64,000 nt of DNA from Larus michahellis. Its lineage: Eukaryota; Chordata; Aves; Charadriiformes; Laridae. Of this stretch, positions 21,701 through 36,700 are shown one piece after another; within the stretch, counting starts at the first letter, position 1, and each line of letters begins with the position of its first letter. A program made the translations under genes and the position numbers. The stretch spans positions 496,001-560,000 of the forward strand of contig NC_133906.1 in assembly GCF_964199755.1 (NCBI RefSeq), given 5' to 3'. Below the pieces are notes generated by a model. That model saw only the letters and a list, made by a program, of their open reading frames with translations. It did no database searches and was not told the DNA's origin.

Positions 21701-24700
21701 GAAGCTGAAGGCAGAGTGCTACAGGTGCTCGTCACAGTTGAGATTGCCGTTGCTGCAGCACTCGTCTTGGGAACGCAGGCGAACAGCTGCTTTCTGACCG
21801 AAGAGGGAGTCCGACTGGTGGTTGCACACAGCGGTTGGGTGGAAGCAGCTACAGAAGAGACAGTAATGGGACAAGTAGAAGTAGCTAATCCAGGAGACTC
21901 CGTCTGTAAAATATTTCCATTCTGACTACCTACACGACTTGAACTATTATGCTTTGGAGAGCTGTTTGTGCTGCCAGGGTTAACTGGTCTCACTGGGAAT
22001 GGTCCCCAAGTGTTTGGTGAAGGTGAAAAAGTTCCTCCAAATTGGGCCATAGGTAAGCGAGGGTGCCGGATCTGTTGCATAGTTTGGGCAGCCAGCAAGG
22101 CAAAATGAGGGTGAGAATAAGCTAGAGGAAGAGACACCGGAAAAGACGAGCGGACATTCGCTGGGACATTCTTGTTTAATTTGTTAGTAGGCTGGAAAGT
22201 AGATAGTGTTGATGACTGCGATGTGACTAGGGGCGGTGCTCCGAGAGGAAAGGAGTTCTTGTTTGAAGCAGTCGCAGTGCTGACTCCAGATGAGAAGTTT
22301 GAATGGATTGATTTGGTGCTCGAAGCAGGTGTTCTTATATGAGTTTTAGGAATCAAGTCTTCCAGTTCCTTGGCAGGATCTTGAATAAGGGCATTGATGA
22401 GTTGCACTGCGTATCGCGTTGACTCGGTACCACCCCTAGATTAAATACAAACATATTTATCTTTTGCGAAAGGAAACCCAACTTTGTGCAACATTCCGTA
22501 GCCTCAATTTTATACTGATCTGCAAGTCTATTGCGTATTTACTCCAATTATTTATTTCCTGACTTTTGCATATCTTAAGGACTGTCTTTGAAGAAGTAGA
22601 GCTTCAGCCTATCTTGGCAGCAGTAATTTATGTTCCATTCTAGTAACAAGATGCTAAACATGTCCTGTCTTAAAAAGCAAACAAACTTCTTAATAAATGA
22701 CATTGTGGACTAACCCAAGACTTTAATTTCTAGATACTGTACCTTATAGTGATCATTCTCTCTCCATTCTTATCTTTTTGCTTATCAACGTCAATGTGGG
22801 CACCAGTGACATCCTGGATTGCTGTGATGTTGCACCCACCTCTTCCCATTATTCTAGATACAACAGAAGCTGGGACAGACAACTTCTTTGACCTATATCA
22901 CAAAGATCACAAAACCATGAAATGTATTCAAACTTTACAGGCATACAAAAATCCCTTGCTGTCTGATCGGTGGCTGAAGCAATATTCCTAAATTTCAGGG
23001 CAGCAAGTGGTTTTCTGCTGATATTTTCTTCACCCATTGGAGCCTCTCCAAAACTTCTCCACTCAAAATTACCTGTCATCCTCAGCACCTGAGGAGGATT
23101 CTCCAGAAGCATTTATTCACCACTGTTGTAACACAGACGTACGTGCCTCACACTGCTTCAGAAACACTTTTGGATTTTATCTTATCTTACCTTCAAAGCG
23201 AGACAAACCCTTAGCTTATCAACCTAAATTTACATCAATAGCGCTGCTTCAAGTATAAAAGCCCATGACCTATCGTCTACAGCAAGGGTTTATAGCAAGG
23301 AGAAGATGGTTTTCCAACGTCTTCTCAGTGATCCGCTCTGGAACACCACTTACATTCACAGCCCTTTCTCAGACCTTGAGATCTGATTGGTGGCACTACA
23401 CCACGGTGGACGGCAGATGGTTAAACTGTGCCGTTCTGTGCTTTAAGGAGCCGCTGGAAGCCACCGTGAAGGCAGCACAGATTTTCACAAGCAGGCTCAC
23501 TGTCAGGCCACAACACTGTCACCCATGTGTTTAGCAAATTAAGTCAGTTTAGGATTTTCCTAGTTCACATGGTATCAGTGGGTCGGTGCAGGCACACAGT
23601 ACTGAGAACTCTTTGAACACGAGCTATGATTGCATCCAGACCCCAGCCAAGGTCTCTCTGCGCCACCACTGTTCCTAGACTTTAAAGGCTGGACCTCTGG
23701 AGCCCGTACACCACTTTCAAGCTTGCCAGTGATGTGCAATAGTTCAACACTGAACAATCAGAGGGTGTTCAAAGTGGTTTCCGAAACCACTGTGCTCACA
23801 GTGCAGGCATCTCTGAACGCTGTACGGATCACCACCGCCCCCTGAAGAGGCTGCCAGCTTCACCTAGCTATTCCGCTCTTGGAAACTCTTAAGTAACTTG
23901 GATCCTCAGGAAATTGTTTCTCACTTAATAGGACTTAAAGGAAACCCATTTTATTTTAAACACATCCAAATACAGGGGAATGTTCTACATTATCCCTTCA
24001 TCATGCCAAGGTGTTTTTTCTTTCCCCCTTTTTTGCCAGGAGAGCATGCTACAACCCTCCCTGTCCCCAGAAACCAGCTCCTCAGAACACACACCCATAT
24101 CTCCTCCCAGGGCTGTTTCATGCTTTGGACTTTCTTCCCTCCTCCACCGCCCCAGGGCTCCTCTCTCCAGCTAGACATCCCAGTCACTCCCTCTCCAAAC
24201 CAGAGCTTCCTTCCTCACCTAACTTTCAAGATATGCCCACATTAGGCACAAGGCTCCCTTGTGCCATTAGGCACCTTGGTCTGTTTCTACCTCAGTCCAC
24301 TAGGAACCCCACACCACCACCCACGGAGACATTCCTTCTCCAGGAGAGGTCACCTCAGTGCCCAGGTCCATGCCCACTCATCACCCACTGCTGCTTCCCT
24401 CCCCACCCGCCAAGCTCGACGTTTTTTACCTTGAGAAGCACCCAAAGCAGTACCTTTTTGCTCCGGAACAGCAGCGTCCTCCTCTCTGCAGCTGGAATTG
24501 CTCAATCGGTGTTGGCTGCAGATTGTTGGTAGGGGGAGGGTCTTTCAAAACTCTGCCTACTTGCCTGTCAAGTGCAGAAGGGATGTTTTTCATTGGGCAC
24601 TGCTTTGATACTCATCCCTTCCAGCCAGGGGTTAATCACAGGGAGAGGGGAGAAGAATTCTTGTTGAGACCACGAGAGACTTTATGAGAGGAAGGCATGC

Positions 24701-27700
24701 AGCTCCCGGGCATTTTGCATATACATCTAAGGTCGCCAAAAAGCTCTTTGGCAGGACACATGCTTCAACTGCTCAGGGCGTAGCAAACACCAGCGCAGAA
24801 CACTGTATGGATGCATTCTTTATGACACAAGACGTGATTCCTCGGGGATGAGGAAAGGTCAGGTTTTGGATGCCGTCTCTAGAACCCTACCATCTCCAGC
24901 AGAAGAGCAGGCAATACCCAACCAAGCGGTTGAGCTGAGCCTACAAGACTCAAGAGACCCAGGAGGAGCGAGAGAGCAGCTCCAGGGCCCGTGGTGGGGT
25001 CTGTGTGCAGCCCTGGCAGAGTCAGCTGCCTGTTTCATGGTTTCATGCCCGCGTAAACTCACCAAGCGGTGGGCAGTCTGCAACCGTACATTTAGCAAGG
25101 CCATGTCACAGTGGAGAACCCCATTTGCAAACACAACAAAAGCCAGAGGCTGAACCAAGTCTCCACAGGTTCAAAATGCTGAAATTTTCAGATCAAACTG
25201 CCTTTTTAACCTTTATTAAGAACAGTCTGTGGCTTCCACTAATCTGAATGTGTTAAATCCTCCATACAATTACGTTCTTTGCACATAGCCTAACATTCTC
25301 TAAAATGAGCATTTGGTCACTACTATTGCAGAACACAAAAGCAGGAGGGCATCATAAGCGCAGCCAAAGCGTCTGACACTTGTATGTTCATGTGTATTCC
25401 TTTTTGATAAAAAAGGAAGAAAAAAAAAAAAAAAAAGAAAGCCAGATGATCATTTCTTGTTACAAGTAGTAGACTTGAGGTTATGGAAAAGATATGGGAT
25501 GTTAATGGCCATATAATATAAACCAGTATATTTTCAAAGGGAAAGTTTGCTTTACAGAAAATCGTTAAATTTAATTGCACCTCTAGCGCTGGCTTTTTTC
25601 CATGGAATCAGCGATCAAGGTCACTGCCCAAAGCAAAAGGAAATTTAGCCTTGAAGCGATCACCCACCTCTCCTCTCCTCACATCCATCCTGCCTTCAGT
25701 TCGTGTGCAAGCGATCATCTGCTGTAGGGGCTTTGCACTGCCATCTGCCCCCTCCCCCTTTTACCTTATCCCCCCATCCTTTACTCCACTGAAGTCCCAG
25801 GTAAATAAAACCCTTGTGCCAAATGAAATGTTCATGCCATATTGATGTCAAGTTAGGAGGAGGCACTACAAATTAGGACTGCGATTTGTTTTCACAGAAA
25901 TGCAAGAGTAAGTGTGTGGGACGGTAGATTTTTTTTTTTTTTTTACAAATTCATTATACAGCTAAGTAATTAAATAAGCTTGCCAGACATTCTATATTTG
26001 AGAATAATTTACAAGCTAAAAAGCTCACAGACAGTTTTTAAACACAGAATTAAAGTCTTTACCTTCTAACCACTTCTTTCCAGCCTTCTTCTCTTTTCTG
26101 GCCTCTTTTTGGACTAGTCAGATTCAGCTTTACGTTTGGAGAGGTCAGAGGCAGGGAAACAGGCTTGTAAGTACTTGACAAAGAATTTGAATGACCTTCA
26201 CTGTCAAGTCTAGGAACAAAAACGTGCCCATTACAAATTACAGAATGAAACGCCAGCATTACAGTATACATTTCTGCAGCTTAAAACTACTAGCATGAAC
26301 CGTTTTCATTCTTATTTTCTACCTGGAACAACAGCTGGGTGACTTCATCGGAAGTTTTTATACCTTTTTGTCCACAACCTATACCCTTCCTCCAAAAAGC
26401 AGAGTGTTGAACTGAAGGAAGTGACACCAGAAGCACTAAGGACATGCGATTAGAACAGGTTATAACAGGCAGTACATAGCCCTCAGGCACATCCCGATTC
26501 CCTGTCTATACTGTGCTCTCCTTTTCAAATGCTTTTTGAGGGGAGGTACTTTGGTAACAATGTCTTCCCCCTACTAAGTACCTGAAAACGTCTGTTTTTC
26601 AGCTCTTATCGTTACAGATTCCCCGGGAAGTGCTTCTACCCCTTACCCCACATTTTATGAACGGGTAACAGAAGCAGAAATATTTGAGCATATTGATGTA
26701 TTTAAGTCCCAGTGACATCACCCAAATATCATTACCTGCACTAATACAGCTGTAGCAATGGCCTAGTGATACAAACCAGGCAAAGACTGGGTAAGAGAGA
26801 AAAACAGAACGAAAGAGAACAGGCAGTCTCCAGTTCCGCTAACTGATCTACGTGGAGACGAAAGAAAAAGCAGCGCTGGGAGCTCACAAGTTCCTCTGCA
26901 GCACTGAAACACAGGCAGCAGTCTTCAGAAGTCACTGAAAAACTAGTCGTATGGAAGTACCTAGCTGGGAAACGTACGGAGGACCTCGTGCTTCAGCTAC
27001 CCTGCTAGCGATCACTCCTCCTCTTTACTACATGCACGTTCTCACTCACCCATCGTATTCCCCATTCTTTAGGGCATTTTATGTTCATTGTGTCTTCTTG
27101 CAGGCAAACTGTTCGTTTATATTACACTTTATAGGAACTTCAGAAATCTCTCCACATTTGAGTAACCCAAGCATACCGATTATATGAAAATCAACATTTA
27201 GACAATATGCCTTTTAAAATGGCAGCATTTTCTCTCTTTACCTAAGTTCTAGCTCCCTGATAATACACCTGCCCAAGGCATTTGTGAGTTCTACGGAGAA
27301 CTTTATTGTCCTCATATAACTCTAAGATTGAGGCAAAGAGAACAAGAAAATGCTTATTAAAGAAAAGAACAAAGTCCGTTGTGAAATACTGATTCCAGAG
27401 TAGACTTTAAAAGCTTTTTTCTGCTTTGTCTGAAAAAGTCTAGATGTGTTTTCAGAAAAGCATCGTTACAAAGTCTGAGTTTAGGTTTCAACCTTAAACC
27501 TTGCCATCAGCACGCCTATGACTAAAGAGAAGAGGAATTCAGAGAGAGCAAATTTAGAAATGATTTCCAGACAAAGTCCGCCTGGTGCAAGAGCCAAAGA
27601 GCACCTGCAGAATTTAATAAAATATACTATCCCCCTTTTGATATTGATAAACCGTCTTGTTTCTTAGGTGTACTTTGCCTAACAGGAGCACCGCTTTAAC

Positions 27701-30700
27701 AAGGAGTCAGAAGGATGCGTTTAGTTAGTCCTGCTGTAGTGCACCGCACAGGATTCCAAGTCTTTTGTAGGAGACCTTGGATAAAAGGTCCAAGAGAGAA
27801 ACAATTTATGTTCATGACACAGAATTTAAGACAAAATCCGATTTCTAACATTACTAGTGGTAATCCAAAACACACACACCCAACCATAAGGGCTGACAAA
27901 GCCACTCGTTCTGCACCTAAATTTAACCTAGGGAAAGAAAGAAAAAAAAAAAAAAGAAATCCCGACTCTCTCCCTAGTCCCAGACAAGTGCCTCAATCAG
28001 GCCGGCAACAGCCCTCTCGCTTCCTGCCCTTTTTGATCCCATAATGTCTGCCTTCTTATTGAAGCTGGGTTATCAGTCAGCCAGGTGTCCTGTCGATCAA
28101 TCCCCGTACCCTCTCTCCTCCCTTAATGTGGGAAAAGAAAAAAAAAAAAAAAAAAGAAAACAAAACCATGGAGGACCAAACTCATACTACTTACATGTAA
28201 AAAGAAGCAAAAATTACAGATTTGGATGGGATCTAAGCTTTTTGATTCAGACCAATGACCTATTCAGAAACTGGCATTACAAAAGTTTGTAATTACAAAA
28301 GCTCATTCCGTGGCAACTCAACGATCTTCCAAACCATTCACATGGCCCCCGTACATTCACCCAGTTCTTTTGACTCTCACCTCTGGCTCGACAAAGTTAA
28401 ATCAAACTGCCCATCAACCTGGCAGGTGAAATGGTCAGAGTCATCAACTTCTTCCCTCCTTAAAACAAAGAGATTGCAATTCAAATAAGTTAATGATGAA
28501 ACCACAAAACAATCAAAAGGTAATGAAACCACTTCTGTAAATAGATTATAAGTAAAGCTGGCACTTCCTTTTAAATTCCCAGCGTATTCACTTTAAAATC
28601 CATGCTAACGAAGTTGACAATGCAAGATGAACGCTTAAATAGAGCGGAGAAAAAACCAGTCTGTTTTGCTACAGCAGTATTAAAAACTAGCCAGCAAACA
28701 CCCCCCAAAAATAATCTCATCTTTACCATTTTAAAGAGGTTGCGTTCAACAAACTTTGCAATATAATTTAATAGCTACGCAAATAAAGCAAACTCCAGTC
28801 TCTCAAGACTTTGGGAACGTACCAGCTTAAGCTACAGAAAATTTACGTTGGCATAGGTAAAACCCTGTGAAACAAGAGGGCCGCAACATGGCAGTCTCAC
28901 CTAGTTGGTGGTTTTGAAGCCGAGGTGCTCGTTTTTTCTTCCTGAGAGGGGATAAGCAACGAGGCATAGCGCCGCTCAGAGGAATTTGTATCCATGGTGA
29001 AGTTCAGCTCTTGGCTTTTACCTCCACTGCTACTTTCGCTATTGCAATCTGTGCTGTCCAAGTTATCTGAATCACTATTCCCACTCGCACCACCACCTCT
29101 TGGCTCTCCATTTATTTTATTTTTATCTGCTTTTTGCTGCGCTAGAGATATATGCTGATCTGGCAAAATTATCTGCATATTCTGAGGAGTCTCTTTCGTT
29201 TTATTTTTTTTATTTTTTCTATTTGTGCTGGGGGTAGTCACCACATTAGCTCTCTTCTTCCCAAAGGCATTTGTGAAAGTAGTTGAAGTTGCAGAAATTC
29301 CAATTGTGGTTGTAGTAGTTGCACTAGGAGGCTCTATCGGAACTTCTTGCTCCACTGAAAGAAAAACAGTTGATATACGATCAAAACCCACCGAATATAG
29401 AAAGCGGTGCCCCGACTGAAGACACTATGAAGTTATTCTCCTCGCTGAGCCGTCAGCCTATTTGCACTGCATTCAGCTGTAAATCCTCCAAGAGTGAAAG
29501 ACTTTTGGGAGCAAAGAAGGGGGCGGGGAAAAAAAAAAAGCACTGAGCAAAGGAGTTCTGCCAGGAATTCTGAGTGCACGGGGAAGAACCAGGGCAGAAG
29601 CTATGCATCAGTATCACAGTACAAACAGATTTCCTTACCTAGATGGTTAAAAAAGGCACCCCCACAACTGCATCGTTCATAGAAACGCTTGTTCTTTACC
29701 TTCATCATCATTTTCTTCTTCATCATCATCTTCTTGCAGTTCCAGAGTTTCTTTAGGCTTGTTTTCTTCATCTTCTTCTTGTTTTCTTTTTTGTTCTTCT
29801 TTTTTCTTCTTTCTCTTTTCCTTTCTTTTCTCCCTTTTAGCTGCAAGAGCTTGTTTTCTGCTCTCCTCTCTTGACTATGTAGGAGAAAAGGATCCACATT
29901 GAAACATTTTCACACAAATCAAACTATACTTATAATTCAGATCTTCCCTAGAAATTCTGGGGGGAGGGAGAAAGGAGGGAGAATGATGAACTAGAAAGAT
30001 TTTGTCACATACTGAATCATTATGCAGAAACTGGGCAGACCCTAGGGAACAACAGGACTAGTTGGTCCCAAAACTTTTGAGGAATGACAACAAAGTAACA
30101 ACCAAAACAAGGATGTTATAAAAAAATATAACTTTACTGGAAAACCAGCAAAATCTCTCGTCATCTCAGTCCTTTCTCAAAAAACATTTCATAACCTCAT
30201 TAAAGTAAAGAGAGCTACTACCTAAGGTAACCATTGCCACGTCCAAGCCGTCCTACAAAGGACAATGGAGTGGCTGAAGCAGAAGCCAGTCGGAATTTGC
30301 CCCCCTCAGTATGTGCTTCACTTTTTGTGTATTAGAGGAAGGAAAGCACATACGGTCACAGCACGAGGAACTACCTACTGCCCAAGAAGCACCAAGAGAA
30401 AACACAGCCTATAGATTAACACACAGTTCAAACCGTTACACTACACAACAATTCTCTACTCACTTTTTCCAGGTCTAGCTCCTTCAGCAATATAGTTGCA
30501 TTCTTATTTGCTTCTGCAGCCTGCTGGTCTTTAGCTTTCACAATCGTCTCCACACACTGGTGACACTTTTTCAACAAGTCCTGGAATACAAAACTTGTCT
30601 TACTACCTCCGCAATAAACTAAAATTGAGGCGTGAGACCTGCTCTACAAACGTGAGATCAGCTTCCCTGTATTCACAAACATACAAACTATTTCCACAGA

Positions 30701-33700
30701 GTTGGACTCCAAACACCGATTTAAGTTCTGTATAGAAAAGGAGACTTGCACAAACCCCGAAATCAAACATACATGAGCAAACACGTACATTCAGTTTTTG
30801 AATACTTAATAATTTCTCGTGCATATTTTCGCTGAAAATAAGGGGCAGGGTTTTTTCCCCCCGAAGTGAAACTCACCTTGTCAGTTATCGTTGCTATGTA
30901 TCGCATGCATTCAATGTCCGAAGGAAACTGGTTAACTTCCTTCACCAGGAACTGAACTACTTTCACATGCCCCTAGAACAGCAAAGAAAATTCTAATCTC
31001 TTGTATACAATTACCAACGTTTGCTATCAAAATACAAATTTGATATCTCTCAGTCCAATGCAAAAGGCTAAAAATGAGCAAGGACATTTCTGGTAGCCTG
31101 CTGTCGGAGAAGAAAGGCAGTTACTGTTTACTCAGTGTTGACAGCTTGTCTGCTGTTCCACGTCATGGTGGCAAAGACAAGCTCTCCCACAAGTAATTTT
31201 TTATTTTAAAATACCAGGACCAAACCAGGCCCAAGGGCAGAGGCAGCTGTTACTGTTTTTAGTTACAGCCAAGAGGACCCTCTTTAGCCCCTTCTGTCAC
31301 CCCAGCCCGCTCTCCCGCCTCTCACCACGGAGCTAACTTCAATTGTTCAATTACGAGGTACGTCTGATGAGGGCACTGAGCCACCCGAGTATTATCCAGG
31401 CAAACGCATTCCTCTGCTGCTGGATCCACTCACTGACAAGGTACACTGTGCAACCACACAGAAAGCGTCCAACTGTTGTCTCGGAAGTTATTTGAAAGCC
31501 AGTGAGGGGCAGCAGTGGCATGCTCAGTATTGCTCTTTGTCAAAAAAGCTGTACGCTTATTTGATATTTTGTTAAAGGCAAAGCAGCTCCAGTGATTCCT
31601 CTGCCATAGCTATGCTACTTGCATACAACAACATCACTGATGAGACCGTCACAAAGCAACATTCTTCCTGCCAAGAAGAAAAGGCGATGACAAAAAAAGC
31701 CAACCACAAAGTGTCCCACTCAACAACAAATTAAGAGCGGAAGAAGAGAAGCACAAAGGAATCGGGGCAGCTTATTACTGACCGGCATTTTGTTCATCTC
31801 AAAAAGCAGGACTGACACAAGCAGTATCATCTGCAGAAATTTAGAGGGGATTACAGTAATCTCGAGACGGTGAAATCTCAAGCAGTGAAAGTTTCTGAAC
31901 AGTGCATAACTGAAAATAATAAAGTTAACGTGGTTTATGCAACCAAGTTTTTCACCTCTCAAAAATGACATCTGTGTGAAGTACACAGATTATGATTAAA
32001 GCATGCATTTTATCAAAATGGTCATTTTGCTGTGTTATATTTGATTCTTCCAAAAGCAATCATGCAGATTTAAGACCAAATTAGAAACTGTGTTTTGAAA
32101 ACATTTAGCACTGAAACGTAAAATTAAGTTTGTCTCCTACCTTGCGAAATGCTGACATGAGAGGTGTAATTTTCCGATTATCTGCAGCATCCACATCTGC
32201 TCCCGCTTGCACAAGCAACTGAACCACGTCGTAGTGACCACCATTAGCTGCCAGCCACAGAGGTGTGTTTCCTTTCTTGTTACGAACATCAATATGCGCT
32301 CCTCTGGAAAAGCACAAGTGCAATCGAGTGAAGCAAGGGACGAGTAAAGGTGGAAGTCAGGAAGTGAGATCACAAAAGATCAGAGTACAATTGAATATAT
32401 AACTTTAATTACTGAAATCTAGTGGCTACACAGAGAAATTCTGTCCCTGAAATCTGATGTATAAGTTGCAATGTAGTGACACAGGGATTATTTAAACCTC
32501 CCTTACAGAAAAAACCCCTCACCTAGCGTAGCCTACTGCACCGCAGCTATGCGACGAGCAACCACCGGTCCTTTAAATTCTCATTACCCGCAGCACAAAG
32601 CAGCCCCATGAGATTTTAGCAGTGCACAGGGTTATGCCTGAAGAGCTCAAGAGCTACTTCCAGGCTTTTCCCCCCCGAGTGACAGTGGGGAAATGCTCAT
32701 GTCCCAAGCCAGACACTCTTTGCTTACCTCTGGTCCCAGCTGCCTGCTTAGCTTAATTGACACTGGAGCAGCAGGATACTCCAGGATAACCCTGGGGAGC
32801 AGGGAACGGATATAACGTCCTACTTCCAAAGCGCCCCATTCCCCTTGCTCTCAGATGCACGATGCAATGTAAACAAGGGCACCCTTGCCACAGAGGACTA
32901 CAGCTACAGAACAAACACGCCGCTAACGAGAAGAAATGCTTTACCGATTAATCAGGAGCTCACAGAACTTGTAGTGACCCTTATCTGCTGCAATTGTTAA
33001 AGCTGTATCTCTTGAGGAAGGCACAGGTGGAGCATTAACATCTGCTCCTTTATCAAGGAGAACCCTTCCAACCTCTGCATACCCTCCTGAAGCAGCTTCC
33101 ATCAGAGGCGTGAGACCAGTCTGTGCAAAGAGAATGAGTTACTCGGTGTGAAATTTGTACAATATACTTCAGATGAGACATAAACGAGTTCTATGTAGGG
33201 AGATCAGATTTGTTATTTAGCTGCTTATATTTAGTTTAGGACCCTAACTTCAAGCAGTCTCTTTCTCAAAAAAACCCCAAAAACCAACAAACCAAACCAA
33301 ACAAAACCAAAACCCAAATACTCTTGGGCTTTGATTTATATAAACCCAGACAAACTGTTGACTAAGTACCACCAGATACCTGTCTCAACAGCAAAACCAA
33401 AGTTTACAACAGGATCTCTAAAACAGAGATTAGAACGGATCCAAATGAAGACACAAGTGTTTCCATGAAAATGCTCTTTATAGAAATGAAAAATGAAACT
33501 GTCTTTATAGCTTTTCTCTAGCCTCCCTTAGCGCTGAGACTGATCTGGCCCAACTTAGTTGCCAGGCTAAACTGTTAAATAAACTTATACCAGCTGCTAA
33601 CATGCCCGACTGACCATTTGAGAGCTGGCTTTTATCCATATCCCCTTTTCTCCAGCCACAGTCATTCCAGAAGCAGGCGGGGTAGACAGACACAGCAATT

Positions 33701-36700
33701 ATTTCAGCAGCCTTAGGAGTTACCAAAAATTCCTTTGTGCTGGGGAAATCAGTCTGGCTGTCTACACAAGCTTTAAGCTTGCTTTATGGCAGGAGACACA
33801 AAGCTGTCCCAGAGTACCAAAGGATGGGACCTGTGGAGCATTTCAGAGGCACAGAAAGTCATAGTACTGAAGCCATGGGTTTTACAGCAACGTAAAAGCT
33901 TTACAAAGTTTGATCGTACTACTACTGTTGCAGACAAGAAATCTGTTCTGAGAATCACTGCAAACGCTATTCTCTGCCTGTCTAGACTTAATTCATACGT
34001 AAGAATACGTATATCTGTTCTGTTAGTGAGTATCACGTCAAGCTTAAACCTGAAAAGTTTCTCAGTACGGCAGAACAAGAGTCAATCCGAGTCTCATTAG
34101 TAACTCAGAAGGACCAGTCAGGACCTAATGCAAAAAATTTATTATCATTGATGTTTTGTTTTTTTATTTTAATAAAAACCAAACTTATTTCAGAACATTT
34201 ATTAAGTGCTCTGAACCCAGAGAGTCTCCAAGTAACAGGAAAATCTGAAGACACTTGATGACTCAGCGAAACCACCCGTTAGAAGTAACTCCCAAGGAAA
34301 GGCGATTCACACCCTTACCTTTGCCCTGTGCTCGACATTGGCCTTCCTGTCCAAAAGCAGACTGACCACCTCCGCTCGGCCCTGGAAACAGGCCAGGGTG
34401 AGGGCCGTATTCCGGTTGGTCTCAATTTGGGCATTAATATCAGAACCCATGTCAAGCAACAGTTTCACAGCAGGTACATGGCCATTCATAGCAGCCAGCA
34501 TCAGAGGAGAAATACCCAGCTTACTGCCGGTCCTAAAGGGAAAGAAACAAACTGCAGTTCCCAGAACCAGAGGAATGCTCTGGGAAATTTAAGCGTATCT
34601 AAGAGGAACAAAATGTTTTGTTGTAAGCCGGGAAGGGACATATAACACATACAAATATAGACACTGACCTAAAATACTAGCATTTTTTAATCGATTAGGA
34701 GAAACCATCAGAGTAACTACATGCAATAGACAATTGCAATTTATAAACAAGGAAAATACATTTCAGCTCTTAGATATTCAGATGGCTGAAGAAGTATGAA
34801 GGCTAAAAATCATGGCTGCATCTGATTCATTCAGAAAAAACATGCTTCTAGCACAGCTGCAGTTTTAACTTTCTCTAGTGATAAAAGACGAGGCTTAAGA
34901 GACACAGCTGTGTAAATTTGTTCCTTGTACCGAAAAAGACACCTTTACCTCGTGCCATCTTTAAACAACCGCGTAAAGCTGCCCTGAGTGCTCTGGCTGG
35001 TTTCTTTACCCGGTGCTACTGGAAATAGTTTGACTTCTAGATCCCAGAATGGTGGAAGAGAGAAAGGGAGGGAACAGGTTTGCAAAACATAACAATCCCT
35101 TAAAATTTAGGTATAAGGGAGATGAAGTTTGTAATAGTTAAATGCAATTTAAAAGCACTAAGACAACATGAGCACAAAACATGATATCCGTGTGGGAAGG
35201 CTGCAAGGAGGTCTGAAAGCACCAGAGATTCCAACCTATGCCTCAGCACGTAGAACGGAGTATCCCTGCTACGCTGCAGTTAATCCGGTCTGTGTAGTAC
35301 GTTACCTTGAATTAATTTCTGCCCCAGCATTGAGAAGAATCTTGATGATATTAACATAGCCACCAGATGCAGCGAGGCTTAATGGCGTATAATCAGACAC
35401 ATTCCTATGTTCCTTATTTGCTCCCCGGGCCAACAGCAAATCGACAACCTGGAAAGACAGTGTGCACATCAGAAGACATACTGTGGCCTTTGCTATTATC
35501 CAGGAAGCGAAAGAATGTTATCGCATGCTCAATCCTTCCGGTACGTTATCAGTTTCCATTGTCAACAGGTAAGATCCTACGGGAAAACCTCTATCCCCTT
35601 TTGCTTTACTTTTACATACGCGCTGTACAGACTTAGCAAGTGACGAACACATCAGCTAACACGCACGGGCTGCAGCAGCGCAGCACTTGTCTTCCAGAGA
35701 GATTATTTTACCTAAACAAAAATGCAAGGCTTTAAAGTGAAGCTCTTTTTGTGAATCTTAAATTTGCAAACAAGGGATCTATCCCACACCCATAACGTCT
35801 CACACTGTTCGAGAGTCTCTTTCAGAAACTCCCACAACCTTAATTCAAATGACACTTGAGCCAAGTTTGACCATCTGTATTATACAGTCTTTCCAACAAA
35901 ACAAACAGTAAAAAAAAAAAAAAAAAATCAGACCAACTGATGTTAATGGAAGAAGCATGACAAAGTACTACTCTCCTTTATCAGCAGCTGCTTAAGAGAA
36001 ATAAAAGGGGGGAAAATTAAAACATTTCTGGTGACGTACTACAGTGGGCCTCATTTTACTACTAACATAGGCTAGGTGATTTTCAAATAAGCCAGAAAAA
36101 AGGCTGCCTCAAGTTGCTAAGCCAGAAACATAAGAGGTAGATTCTGGCATAAGGACAAAAAGTGAAGAGGAGGAACAAAAGACTTAAGTAGTTCAGTAAG
36201 TAACACCATCACAGGCCACACTGATCTCTCCTTTTATTTGTGAGCAGCACTTTTACTGTTAAAGATCTGCAATTCAAATGTCAAAGTGGAAATTTTCCAA
36301 TTTTGGCCAACTGTTTTAATCCTTGTAAGTTCCAAAACTTACCACTCCCGTATCTGGCACAGAGCCCTTTGCCATCTCCATGCCATCTTCTAAGCTAGTA
36401 GGCCCCTGACTAAAGTAGGAAGGATTTATCAAATTTTATTTGGGGGCGAGAGAAAGCTGAGTGAAAACTGAAACATCCTGGAAAGACTAGAACAGAACTA
36501 GAGGACTAGCAGGTGCCCTGCATCGCATCTGCACTTACCAGCCCTGCACATTACCACTAAAACCGTGTACTGACAACACAGGATTCCAGTTTCTTTCTTT
36601 TTGCGCCTGCACCAGCTGTTTTAGTTTTGAGAGTGGGGAAGACGCATAAGAGAAGTGTTCAGTGAATAAAATTATCCATGAAACATCCCTACCTCCCTCA

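Noticed and set aside
29689-29874. Phe-rich plus-strand open frame
   Set aside because: Antisense shadow of the Lys/Glu-rich ANKHD1 exon 29700-29874.
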